From the NCBI GenBank assembly GCA_027057185.1, contig JALUJE010000106.1:1-30018 (forward strand): DNA of 30,018 bases, in the 5' to 3' direction. The position numbers were made by a program, and so were the translations under genes. Below are positions 1 to 7,831 of the stretch, piece by piece; position 1 is the stretch's first letter; each line of letters starts with the position of its first letter. Origin of the DNA: Helicobacteraceae bacterium (lineage in GTDB: Bacteria > Campylobacterota > Campylobacteria > Campylobacterales > Sulfurimonadaceae). The notes beneath the pieces were generated by a model. That model saw nothing but the letters and a program-made list of their open reading frames with translations, did no database searches and was not told where the DNA came from.

Positions 1-395
1 AGGTTAAAAAAGCGGTTGATGATATTTTGAAACATGGAGACAAGTCGCAGTATGCTGTTATCGATACGCGTGCTATGAGTGAGATCATCGGCGAACGTAA
101 AATGGACAATTGTGCACGAAGCGGGCATATTCCAGGAGCAACGTTTATTGAATGGAATAAAATCTCAGATACACAAAATAAAAAGTCATTTAAGTCAGCA
201 GATGAGATGCAAAAAGTTTTTGATCATTACGGTGTTAGCAAAGATAAAACCATTTATGCTTACTGTATGGTCGGTACCGGGCGAAGTTCAGAAATTGTCA
301 CGGCATTGCGACTGCTTGGCTACAAGGATGTTAAAGTCTTTACCGGTAGCTGGGATGTCTGGGGTAACGACATGAACTTACCATTGAAACGATAA
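1..395 (+). CDS. Rhodanese-type sulfurtransferase, C-terminal part (5' end outside window)
   Basis: The reading frame is open back to the first base (first complete codon at position 3), so the gene starts upstream. The visible part is a single rhodanese domain: an Asp-Thr-Arg start-of-domain segment (about position 60), a GHIPGA motif, and an active-site loop with Cys at about position 264 (YCMVGTGRSS). It ends in the GSWDVWG motif typical of the catalytic half of two-domain thiosulfate sulfurtransferases. Rhodaneses move a sulfane sulfur from thiosulfate or polysulfide onto the active-site Cys and then to an acceptor. It ends 17 bases before the molybdoenzyme catalytic gene, so it is probably co-transcribed and may process a sulfur substrate or product of that enzyme (inference). 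The signal peptide and first domain, if present, cannot be seen. Confidence 0.85.
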   Translation, partial: VKKAVDDILKHGDKSQYAVIDTRAMSEIIGERKMDNCARSGHIPGATFIEWNKISDTQNKKSFKSADEMQKVFDHYGVSKDKTIYAYCMVGTGRSSEIVTALRLLGYKDVKVFTGSWDVWGNDMNLPLKR

Positions 396-412
396 GCAAA
401 AGGGTATAAACT

Positions 413-3313
413 ATGACAAAAGTTATGAATAATAAGCGTAGAAATTTTCTGAAGATATCGGGAATGACCGCTGCACTGGTGGCATCACAGGGAAGCCTTT
501 TTGCTAAGACGCAGGTTATGTCAGTTGAAAACGGCAAAGACGATTATCCAAATACCAACTATACGGAAACGATGTATCGTAATGAATTTGCATTTACGTA
601 TGGAAAGAAAGAAGAACACGGATTTGCTTACCACTGCGTAAACTGCCAAGGAAACTGTGCCTGGGAAGTCTGGTCACATAACGGGGTGATTACCCGCGAG
701 AATCAGTCGGCGCGTTATCCGGTTATTAATGCGAAAATTCCCGATTTTAATCCTCGTGGATGTAACAAAGGGGTACAACATTCGCAGGTGATGTATCAAA
801 AAGACCGAATTCTTTATCCGATGGTGCGTGTCGGAGAACGTGGTGAAGGGAAGTGGCGCCGTGCTAGCTGGGACGAGGCTGCCGAGATTGTTTGTCAAAA
901 TATTTTTGATACCTTAAGTGATCCGGAACGAGGCCCTGATAAGCTCATGGTGCATGCCGGAACCGGACTGTTGACAGAAGGTCGTCGTGGTGCGCCATTG
1001 CGATTCTCCACACAGTTGGGAGCAAACCGTATTTATCCTTCTTCATATTTGGGTGATATGTTCTCCGGAGCTGCTATTGCTTATGGTGAAGGAAACCTAG
1101 GATGTACTTGGGACTTCATGTATACGGTCGATACGGCAGTGATGTGGGGCGGCAACCCGTCGGTATCGCGGATTCCTGATGCCCATTTTGTTTGGGAAGG
1201 CAAATATAACGGTGCCAAAATCATTGTGATTACACCGGAGTTTAATGCGACAGCAAAATCAGCAGATCTTTGGATTCCGATTAAAGCGGGTTCTGATAAT
1301 ATTTTAGCCATGAGTGTCATTCAGGTGATTCTTGAGGAGAAGCTTTACAAACCGGAATTTATGAAAGTCTATACGGATCTCTCCTTTTTGGTTGACACCA
1401 AGACGCAAAAAATGATTCGCCGTAATGATATGGAGCATACGGAAAATAAAGAAGATCACCATAAGTGGGATGAACAGTTTTACTGCATGAATGCGATGGA
1501 CAATACCCCATATTTAATGCCTGGAACCGAAGGCCATGACAAACGTACTCTACGACTTCCCGATAATGTCAAACCGGCACTGGAAGGAAGATGGACTATT
1601 ACAGATGTACATGGGCAGAAGCGAGAGGTGACAACGGTATTTGAACTGTTGAAACACTCTGCAACACAATTTTCACCGGAAAAAACAGAAAAAATAACGG
1701 GAGTTCACCCCGATACCGTGCGGCTGCTTGCACGAGACATTGCTATTCCCAAGGTCGTTGAAATCACTACCGGATTCTCTTTGAACAAATATTTTAATGG
1801 TATGATGACTATCTGGAATGTGGCATCTATCTGTGGACTTACCGGCCGGATGGGTCCTTATGGCGGTCTCAATACGGAAAATGAGTTTCAGCTTTCGGGT
1901 CTGGGAGCACTTTCAGGATTTAGCGGTAAGTATGCACCGCGTTTTGGTTCAGGATTTGTCGGCGAGTTTATGAACGGTAACGGCATGAAAACTTTTAAGC
2001 AGTATTTTAACGATGAAGATGTGCGGCGGGCGCAAAACGGCATGAGCAAAGAGGAGTATATTACGGTACTCGAAGAGATGCTTGCTGCAGGGGAGAATGG
2101 CAAAGCCAATATGGAGTCCGAGCATGGTAATGTGGTCAAACCGTGGTGGCTACCGACGACAGCACTTATTGTAGCAGACTCGACATTCCGCCGAAATAAG
2201 GCCAGTGAATATCGGAATGCTTTTTTGAAACGCATGGACTTTTGGGCGTATGTCGATTACCGCATGAGTGAAGCGGCACAATATGCCGATGTCCTGTTAC
2301 CGGCGAAATCGCATTATGAGGTGTATGATTTGCGTACTTCGCCCGGGTATCACCGATTTACAAATCTGGCACAGCCAGTAGCCAATATTAAAAATGTCGG
2401 TGAAGCCAAAGACGAGTGGAGCATGTTTACATTTCTCGCCAAAAAACTTGAAGAGATTGCAAATCGTCCGGAAAATATTGCCAAAGCCAAAATTAAAGAC
2501 GACAAACGGTATGCTCGTCCGGGATACCATGATCTTACGATTTTTCATAAAGAGTATACCAATACCGACGAAGAATCTGAAGGGGAAGGTGAGGTATATC
2601 TTGGTACCGATAAAATGGCGGTACAAGCAGCATTGGAAAAATGTGCACAATATGAGCCGTGGACCATGGAGAAGATGTATAAAGTCGGAGGTTTTTTGCT
2701 TATTAACGATAAAGCGGCACAAACATCACCGCTCTACTCGGACAAACCCTATAACTCTAATGAGTTTCATCTCTATAAATTTGAACCGATGCACACGATT
2801 TCGGGTCGCCAGACATTTTATGTTGATCACGATATGTTTATTCGTATGGGTGCAGCAACCAATACGGGAATGGAGGGAATTCGCCCACAACGCAAAGAGT
2901 ACCCGTATGTCCTGATGACGCCGCATGCAAGATGGTCAATTCACTCGAACTATAAAACATCACGAACCCTGCTTCGCTTGCAGCGAGGTGTACCGGCTGT
3001 GGCACTTAACCGCGTTGTAGCAGAGAAGAAAGGGATTAAAGACGGCGATACCATTCGTGTCTATAACAGTCTTGGAGAGTTCTATGCCATGGCAAAACTC
3101 TCCTCCTCGTCACCGGCGGACGGTCTGGTGATGGAGCATGGGTGGGAACCGTACATGTATAAATTCAACAAAGGGCACAATGAGGTGGTACCTACGTCAT
3201 TGAACCTGTTAGAAATGGCAGATGGATGGGGGCACCTCAAGTTTGGTGGTCTTTGGGACGGTAACCAGTACGCATACGATGGCGCTGTCAATTATGAAAA
3301 AGCAAACGTTTAA
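413..3313 (+). CDS. Type II DMSO-reductase-family molybdopterin oxidoreductase, catalytic (alpha) subunit
   Basis: A 966-residue catalytic subunit carrying Mo-bis-MGD. The N-terminus has a twin-arginine signal (RRNFLK, Arg9-Arg10, then a hydrophobic stretch ending near Ala31), so the folded enzyme is exported to the periplasm. The [4Fe-4S] ligand set is His74, Cys78, Cys82, Cys117, i.e. HX3CX3CX34C, which is the type II pattern (NarG, perchlorate, selenate, chlorate, DMS and ethylbenzene enzymes). Asp215 in SYLGDMFSG is a candidate Mo ligand, as expected for type II enzymes. The C-terminal MGD-binding domain (from about residue 855) is intact. An AAGGG ribosome site lies at about 400. Beta, gamma and chaperone genes follow. 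Lacking membrane-subunit genes of the NarI type, it should be a soluble periplasmic complex. The substrate is not readable from the sequence; oxyanion reduction or oxidation of a reduced sulfur or organic compound are all possible. Confidence 0.93.
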   Translation: MTKVMNNKRRNFLKISGMTAALVASQGSLFAKTQVMSVENGKDDYPNTNYTETMYRNEFAFTYGKKEEHGFAYHCVNCQGNCAWEVWSHNGVITRENQSARYPVINAKIPDFNPRGCNKGVQHSQVMYQKDRILYPMVRVGERGEGKWRRASWDEAAEIVCQNIFDTLSDPERGPDKLMVHAGTGLLTEGRRGAPLRFSTQLGANRIYPSSYLGDMFSGAAIAYGEGNLGCTWDFMYTVDTAVMWGGNPSVSRIPDAHFVWEGKYNGAKIIVITPEFNATAKSADLWIPIKAGSDNILAMSVIQVILEEKLYKPEFMKVYTDLSFLVDTKTQKMIRRNDMEHTENKEDHHKWDEQFYCMNAMDNTPYLMPGTEGHDKRTLRLPDNVKPALEGRWTITDVHGQKREVTTVFELLKHSATQFSPEKTEKITGVHPDTVRLLARDIAIPKVVEITTGFSLNKYFNGMMTIWNVASICGLTGRMGPYGGLNTENEFQLSGLGALSGFSGKYAPRFGSGFVGEFMNGNGMKTFKQYFNDEDVRRAQNGMSKEEYITVLEEMLAAGENGKANMESEHGNVVKPWWLPTTALIVADSTFRRNKASEYRNAFLKRMDFWAYVDYRMSEAAQYADVLLPAKSHYEVYDLRTSPGYHRFTNLAQPVANIKNVGEAKDEWSMFTFLAKKLEEIANRPENIAKAKIKDDKRYARPGYHDLTIFHKEYTNTDEESEGEGEVYLGTDKMAVQAALEKCAQYEPWTMEKMYKVGGFLLINDKAAQTSPLYSDKPYNSNEFHLYKFEPMHTISGRQTFYVDHDMFIRMGAATNTGMEGIRPQRKEYPYVLMTPHARWSIHSNYKTSRTLLRLQRGVPAVALNRVVAEKKGIKDGDTIRVYNSLGEFYAMAKLSSSSPADGLVMEHGWEPYMYKFNKGHNEVVPTSLNLLEMADGWGHLKFGGLWDGNQYAYDGAVNYEKANV

Positions 3314-3322
3314 GGAGTTTAG

Positions 3323-4450
3323 ATGTCTAAAAGACAATTAGCAATGGTAATGGACCTGAACAAATGTATCGGGTGTCAGACATGTACCGTAGCATGTAAG
3401 ACTCAGTGGACCAACCGTAACGGCCGTGAGTATATGTATTGGAATAATGTTGAGACTTATCCGGGGACGGGGTATCCCAAAAACTGGATGGATCTAGGAG
3501 GCGGCTTTGATGCCGCGGGCGATCTTCAGCCCGGTGTCATTCCCAATTTAGAAGCCGATTACGGTGTGCCGTGGGATTACAACTATGATGCGCTTGCCGG
3601 AGGTGCCAGTTTCGAGCCAAATGTTGAACCAACGTGGGGACCTAATTGGGATGAAGACGAGGGAGACGGGGTATTTCCACAGGACAATTACTTCTTCTAC
3701 CTGCCACGTATCTGCAACCACTGTACGAATCCGGGATGCCTGAGTGCGTGTCCCCGTGATGCTATCTTTAAACGAGAAGAAGATGGCGTGGTGCTGGTAG
3801 ATCTTGACCGGTGTCAGGGATATCGTTACTGTATTGCAGGGTGCCCATACAAAAAAATCTATTTTAACCCAAAAATTTCCAAGTCAGAAAAATGTATTTT
3901 GTGTTTTCCCCGAGTAGAGCAGGGGCTTCCGCCGGCATGTGCACAGCAGTGTGTCGGACGTATCCGTTTTGTCGGCTTTTTAGATGATGAGGAGTCGCAG
4001 GTATACAAACTGGTACATAAGTATAAAGTGGCACTGGGCTTGCGCAGTGATTATGGTACGCAGCCGAATGTCTATTATGTGCCGCCGACTGAATCGCCGG
4101 TAAAATTTGATGCTGAGGGGAAAATTATTGAAGGCTCAGACCGCATTCCGGTAGAAGAGCTTGAGAAACTATTTGGTCCAGAAGTGCATGATGCCATTAA
4201 AACGCTGAAATCAGAAATGAAAAAGCGTAAAGAGACGGGTGAGAGTGAATTGATGGATCTGTTAATTGCCTATCAGCACGCTGATATGTTCCGTCTGGAC
4301 AATACGTACTATCAGAAAGTTGCCAAAGAGAAGGGTCTCAATCCGTTGGCTCCGGTGGATACTCGCTATATTGCAGGAAAGTACACCAAGACAGGGCACA
4401 GTATCAATTTTACGCACGGTGCTGGATCTACAGCAGGAGGGCATCACTAA
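3323..4450 (+). CDS. Type II DMSO-reductase-family iron-sulfur (beta) subunit
   Basis: A 375-residue electron-transfer subunit of the NarH/DdhB/SerB/PcrB type. Four Cys groups are visible: Cys15-18-21-25; Cys131-134-139-143; Cys164, Tyr167, Cys170, Cys174; and Cys191-194-206-210. In the third group an aromatic residue stands where a cysteine would be, the hallmark of the [3Fe-4S] site in this family (Trp in NarH). The expected content is therefore three [4Fe-4S] and one [3Fe-4S] clusters linking the Mo centre to the gamma-subunit heme. It has no signal peptide of its own; relatives travel through Tat bound to the alpha subunit. AAGGAG precedes the ATG by seven bases. The stop codon shares one A with the start of the next gene (TAATG), suggesting coupled translation. 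Confidence 0.94.
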   Translation: MSKRQLAMVMDLNKCIGCQTCTVACKTQWTNRNGREYMYWNNVETYPGTGYPKNWMDLGGGFDAAGDLQPGVIPNLEADYGVPWDYNYDALAGGASFEPNVEPTWGPNWDEDEGDGVFPQDNYFFYLPRICNHCTNPGCLSACPRDAIFKREEDGVVLVDLDRCQGYRYCIAGCPYKKIYFNPKISKSEKCILCFPRVEQGLPPACAQQCVGRIRFVGFLDDEESQVYKLVHKYKVALGLRSDYGTQPNVYYVPPTESPVKFDAEGKIIEGSDRIPVEELEKLFGPEVHDAIKTLKSEMKKRKETGESELMDLLIAYQHADMFRLDNTYYQKVAKEKGLNPLAPVDTRYIAGKYTKTGHSINFTHGAGSTAGGHH

Positions 4451-5661
4451 TGAAAACCATAGTAACAACACTGTTAGTATCTGCACTGGCGAGCAGCACA
4501 CTTTTTGGTGCAAATGCGACCATCAATGCACTAAAAGTAGCGGATGACTTAAGTACCATTTCTTATGCGTCGGCGCTTTGGAACAAAGCGACCTTTGCTC
4601 CTGTCGTACTGTACCCGCAGACGACTATTCGCATGAACGACAAAACAGCCAACGAACTCAATGCTGACAATCCCGCTAAAAAAGCCATGGTGGCCGCAGT
4701 CTACAACGATCACAGTATTGCTTTTATGATACGATGGCCTGATGCGACTATTAATGTGCAAAAAGGGGAGCGTACTACAAGTTATGCCGATGGATTTGCC
4801 GTACAGTTTGCGAGTCATTTTAGTGATCCAAATGCCTTGCCATACATTGGTATGGGATCAGAAGGACGACCGGTAGTGGTGTATCTGCAAAAAGTGGCAA
4901 AAGATATTTATGAGCCTAACGGTAACGGTGACGTGGCGCTTCAGGTCAATCGTAATCAGACGGATCTTTTTGGAAAGGCACTTCAAGCATTTGATGATGA
5001 AGTTGCATCGTTAGGAAACAGTGACTATGAACGATCGTTCATCAGTGAGGGGTTTCGTTCGATGACAGAGATTAAAGACGGTAGCAACAATTCTAATGCT
5101 CGGATTCGTTATATGAAGCGAAATAAGGGCTGGGAAGGTACCCTGACCCGTGCGCTTAGAGATGAGTATGTTAATCTGGATGCTCCTGTGATTCCTGTTG
5201 CATTTGCTGTTTGGGATGGTGAAAAAATGGGACGAGACGGTTTAAAACATCTCTCAGCCTGGGTCGCGGTAACGCTTCAGGGAAAATCTGGCGGCGAGGC
5301 ACTGATTCATGCTCTTGAGGGTACTTTGGTCGGTGATCCAAAAGCGGGTGAGCGTGCCATTGCTGCAAACGGTTGTGTCGGCTGTCATCAGATAACGTCT
5401 AAGGATGCGCCGAACCTGATGGGACCTTCTTTGGTCAACATTGGCGGATATTCGACGGCAGGATATTTAAAAGAGTCTTTACTCAAGCCATCGGCAGTAA
5501 TTGTTCCGGGATATAATCGTAACGCACATCCTGCGTATCCGTGGTATACTTTAAATAATGGTAAGCGGGTATCGAGTATGACGGATTTTTCATGGCTGGA
5601 TGAGAAAACTCAAAATGATATCGTCGCCTACCTGCAGACGCTTAAAGCGGAGGTGAAATAA
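4450..5661 (+). CDS. Gamma subunit: ethylbenzene-dehydrogenase-like heme-b domain fused to a cytochrome c domain
   Basis: The 403-residue product begins with a Sec signal peptide (about residues 1-23, ending GANA). Residues about 30-285 resemble the heme-b gamma subunit of type II enzymes (EB_dh fold): a GMGSEGRPVVVYLQK segment, then the closing WDGEKMGRDGLKHLSAW stretch. Residues about 290-403 form a class I cytochrome c domain with CVGCH at 309-313 (heme c; His313 proximal ligand) and a Met-containing segment NLMGPSL downstream. Known type II gamma subunits end after the heme-b domain, so the fused cytochrome would pass electrons between heme b and the periplasmic cytochrome pool within one chain. 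The start overlaps the beta stop by one base, and the stop overlaps the next start in the same way. Domain assignment is by motif reading and is firm for heme c, good for heme b. Confidence 0.85.
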   Translation: MKTIVTTLLVSALASSTLFGANATINALKVADDLSTISYASALWNKATFAPVVLYPQTTIRMNDKTANELNADNPAKKAMVAAVYNDHSIAFMIRWPDATINVQKGERTTSYADGFAVQFASHFSDPNALPYIGMGSEGRPVVVYLQKVAKDIYEPNGNGDVALQVNRNQTDLFGKALQAFDDEVASLGNSDYERSFISEGFRSMTEIKDGSNNSNARIRYMKRNKGWEGTLTRALRDEYVNLDAPVIPVAFAVWDGEKMGRDGLKHLSAWVAVTLQGKSGGEALIHALEGTLVGDPKAGERAIAANGCVGCHQITSKDAPNLMGPSLVNIGGYSTAGYLKESLLKPSAVIVPGYNRNAHPAYPWYTLNNGKRVSSMTDFSWLDEKTQNDIVAYLQTLKAEVK

Positions 5662-6062
5662 TGAAACGTATCGCAATGACGGTTCTGGCATTGAGTTTAA
5701 GCCTGTTAGCCGATGAGGGTGCTTTTGAAAAAGAGGGCTTTTTAACGACACAGGCCTGTGCGGAGCAGGGTACATTCAAAGATTGCTACATGGAAAATTT
5801 TGTCTGTGGCGGTGATGGATGTTTTCAAACAACTGAGGCAGGAGTCGATAAAAAGACTCCGCTGGTACTCTATTCTCATGATGATGGTATCATTTATAAA
5901 CTCGATACCTCTAACGTACCGCGCGAGGCATTCGATATTGGTATCAGCCGTAACGGCGTGGCGGTTACAGGGGAGTATGACAGTAGTAGTAACACCATTG
6001 TCGTGCACGAATTTAAGGCACCGCCACCACCGAAAAAATCCTTTTTTAAAGGGTGCCTCTAG
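5661..6062 (+). CDS. Small exported protein of unknown function in the molybdoenzyme operon
   Basis: The 133-residue product has a short Sec signal peptide (hydrophobic residues 5-16, ending LLADEG). The mature part carries four cysteines between about residues 33 and 60 (including CGGDGC) and one near the C-terminus, no CxxCH heme motif and no CxxC. A proline run (PPPP) precedes a basic, aromatic tail ending KGCL. The start codon overlaps the gamma-subunit stop by one base (TAATG), so translation is coupled and the protein is probably made in step with the enzyme. I do not recognise the family. Possible roles are a periplasmic maturation factor or an accessory subunit; nothing in the sequence decides between them. 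Confidence 0.7.
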   Translation: MKRIAMTVLALSLSLLADEGAFEKEGFLTTQACAEQGTFKDCYMENFVCGGDGCFQTTEAGVDKKTPLVLYSHDDGIIYKLDTSNVPREAFDIGISRNGVAVTGEYDSSSNTIVVHEFKAPPPPKKSFFKGCL

Positions 6063-6063
6063 T

Positions 6064-6083
6064 TTCAAAGCAAGTGCTTTGAA
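6064..6083. repeat. Perfect inverted repeat (9-base arms) after the small exported protein
   Basis: Arms TTCAAAGCA and TGCTTTGAA are separated by two bases, two bases past the stop codon at 6062. There is no T-tract directly after it, so it is not a standard intrinsic terminator. It may be an mRNA-stabilising or processing hairpin that separates the structural genes from the chaperone and ferredoxin genes, or an operator. Confidence 0.5.
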
Positions 6084-6099
6084 GCGGTACTGCCATAAT

Positions 6100-6109
6100 T
6101 TACATGTAA
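6100..6109. repeat. TTACATGTAA palindrome, copy 1 (intergenic, upstream of the TorD-family gene)
   Basis: Exact 10-base palindrome in the 109-base gap between the small exported protein gene and the chaperone gene. It is one of five exact copies in the window; the others are at 12253, 12898, 18497 and 26397. Confidence 0.6.
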
Positions 6110-6171
6110 TTTTGTAGGTGCCTTTAAGTGCCGATATGTTACAAGTCTTCAGAAATAATTTAGGATAGTTG

Positions 6172-6741
6172 ATGAACAAAGAGTACCGACTCTATATCTA
6201 TGCCTTTTTATCACGGGTGATGAGTGATATGCCCGATCGACGGTTTATTGCCGATCTCAAAGTCAATGATGCGCTATTAGATGTTCTGGGAGAATCAAGT
6301 AAAAGATGGCTATTGCAACACGATAACGACACTATTTTTGAAGCATTAAATGCGGACTTTACTTCAATGTTTATTCTCAATACCCAGCCTGTGGAGGCTT
6401 TTGTGCTCGATGCCAAGAACGAGACGCTGGTTGGACTGCAAAATCCGGTGATGGCATTCTATTTTCAACATGGATTTGAATTGAATATGGAGCAGACCGA
6501 ACTGATGGCACCTGATCATCTCTCCATAGAGTTTGGTTTTATGCAATCGCTCATCTACAGGGATGAGCTTCAGTCGCAGTATGATTTTATGAAGATTCAC
6601 TTGATGATGTGGGTTATTCCTTATATGCTAGGAATGCAGCATATGGCTCAAACCCCGTTTTATCGGGATATTTGTGATTTTATTGTGGAGTTTTTAGTGG
6701 CAGACTATGCGTACTTGAATGCGGAATGTAATCATGCGTAA
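6172..6741 (+). CDS. TorD-family molybdoenzyme chaperone
   Basis: A 189-residue, mostly helical cytoplasmic protein. It has the TorD/DmsD/NarJ-type segment APDHLSIEFGFMQSL (about residues 110-125), matching the family's E-x-PDH-x3-E-x-x-FM core. Proteins of this family bind the twin-arginine signal and the apo catalytic subunit, and hold it until Mo-bis-MGD is inserted. It would therefore serve the alpha subunit at 413. The ATG at 6172 is preferred over the in-frame TTG three bases upstream because an AGG lies seven bases before it. The 109-base gap before it holds two palindromes, so separate regulation or processing is possible. It corresponds in role to SerD, PcrD or EbdD, but I assign no symbol. 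Confidence 0.85.
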   Translation: MNKEYRLYIYAFLSRVMSDMPDRRFIADLKVNDALLDVLGESSKRWLLQHDNDTIFEALNADFTSMFILNTQPVEAFVLDAKNETLVGLQNPVMAFYFQHGFELNMEQTELMAPDHLSIEFGFMQSLIYRDELQSQYDFMKIHLMMWVIPYMLGMQHMAQTPFYRDICDFIVEFLVADYAYLNAECNHA

Positions 6742-7828
6742 CGGTGATTTTGTACAGAACAAAGCACTGTTTAGTTTTAATGCGGCAGAGTGTTTGCGTA
6801 ATGCTTATTTTCACAATACATGTACGCTTTGTATTGATCTGTGTCCCAAAGATGCTTTGCTTCTGGTGCGTAATAAATTAACCCTGATGGGAACAGAGTG
6901 TATCGAGTGTGCTGCTTGTATTGGAAGTTGCCCTACAGAAGCCCTTGATATAGAGAGTTTTGATCCTAATGCCTTTACGATGACCTTTCAAGAGCAGGAG
7001 AACAAGATATTGTCTTGCCAAAGCAATACGCCGTGTCTTGGGGTGTTTGATACGCCTCACTATATTACTATGGCACTACAAAGTGACGTGGCTCCCCGAT
7101 GTGATCTTTCGCATTGTGAAGGATGTCGTCTTAATGATGGGCGCACCGTCGAGCAGGCCATTCGTCACAAGATCGTGCAGAGTAATGACTTTTTGGAGCA
7201 TGTCGGCATGGAAGCGCGAAGCATTACGATAAAAGAAACATCTGATGATGAAGCCGATAGTGCCCGTAGAGCACTTTTTCGAACGGCATGGAATACTGTG
7301 CATGAAGTTATCCGTGATAATGAAGAACAGGAGCCTGCGATAATGACACGTACTCTTGCAGGTGGCAAGACGGCACTACCACTAAAATATACCCTGCTAA
7401 AAAACTCGATTAAAGAGCATATTGGACAGTTCAGCACTACTCATTTAGAAGGAGTTCATCCACTGTTTTTCAATAAACGTATTGATTTTGAAGCCTGTAC
7501 CAACTGTGGGGACTGTATCCAGTTCTGTCCGACGGAGGCTCTGTTTGCGACGTCGGACAGACAGGGTATCATCTTTAAATCAGGAATGTGCATTGGGTGT
7601 GGTATTTGTGACGATATCTGTAAGAGCAGTGCCATTGGCACGGAAATGGGTTTAGATCTGGTCGCCGTTGCTTTTGATAGAGCGGAAGAGCTGGTACATT
7701 ACGAGATGGTAATGTGTCATGAGTGTCGCTGTCCTTATCCCTATAAAGGAGGCGACCCTCTTTGTGAGCGCTGTAAAACATTTCATGATAATTTTGAAAC
7801 CATGTTTATCTTAGCTAAAGATCAGTAA
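6734..7828 (+). CDS. Multi-cluster 4Fe-4S ferredoxin-like protein with C-terminal Cys-rich knuckle
   Basis: The 364-residue cytoplasmic protein (no signal peptide) has two ferredoxin modules. The N-terminal one has Cys30-33-37-Pro and Cys56-59-62-66-Pro; in the first group the usual leading Cys is His27, and Cys20 may substitute. The C-terminal module (about 248-300) has the full CTNCGDCIQFCP and CIGCGICDDIC sets. A middle region with scattered Cys (CQSNTPC, CEGC) and a terminal CHEC...CERC pair suggest a further metal site. It overlaps the TorD-like gene by eight bases, using the ATG at 6734 (GGAA seven bases before) rather than 6719. Such proteins travel with TorD chaperones in molybdoenzyme operons and probably act in electron supply or maturation; the exact role is unknown. 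Confidence 0.8.
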   Translation: MRNGDFVQNKALFSFNAAECLRNAYFHNTCTLCIDLCPKDALLLVRNKLTLMGTECIECAACIGSCPTEALDIESFDPNAFTMTFQEQENKILSCQSNTPCLGVFDTPHYITMALQSDVAPRCDLSHCEGCRLNDGRTVEQAIRHKIVQSNDFLEHVGMEARSITIKETSDDEADSARRALFRTAWNTVHEVIRDNEEQEPAIMTRTLAGGKTALPLKYTLLKNSIKEHIGQFSTTHLEGVHPLFFNKRIDFEACTNCGDCIQFCPTEALFATSDRQGIIFKSGMCIGCGICDDICKSSAIGTEMGLDLVAVAFDRAEELVHYEMVMCHECRCPYPYKGGDPLCERCKTFHDNFETMFILAKDQ

Positions 7829-7831
7829 AAC

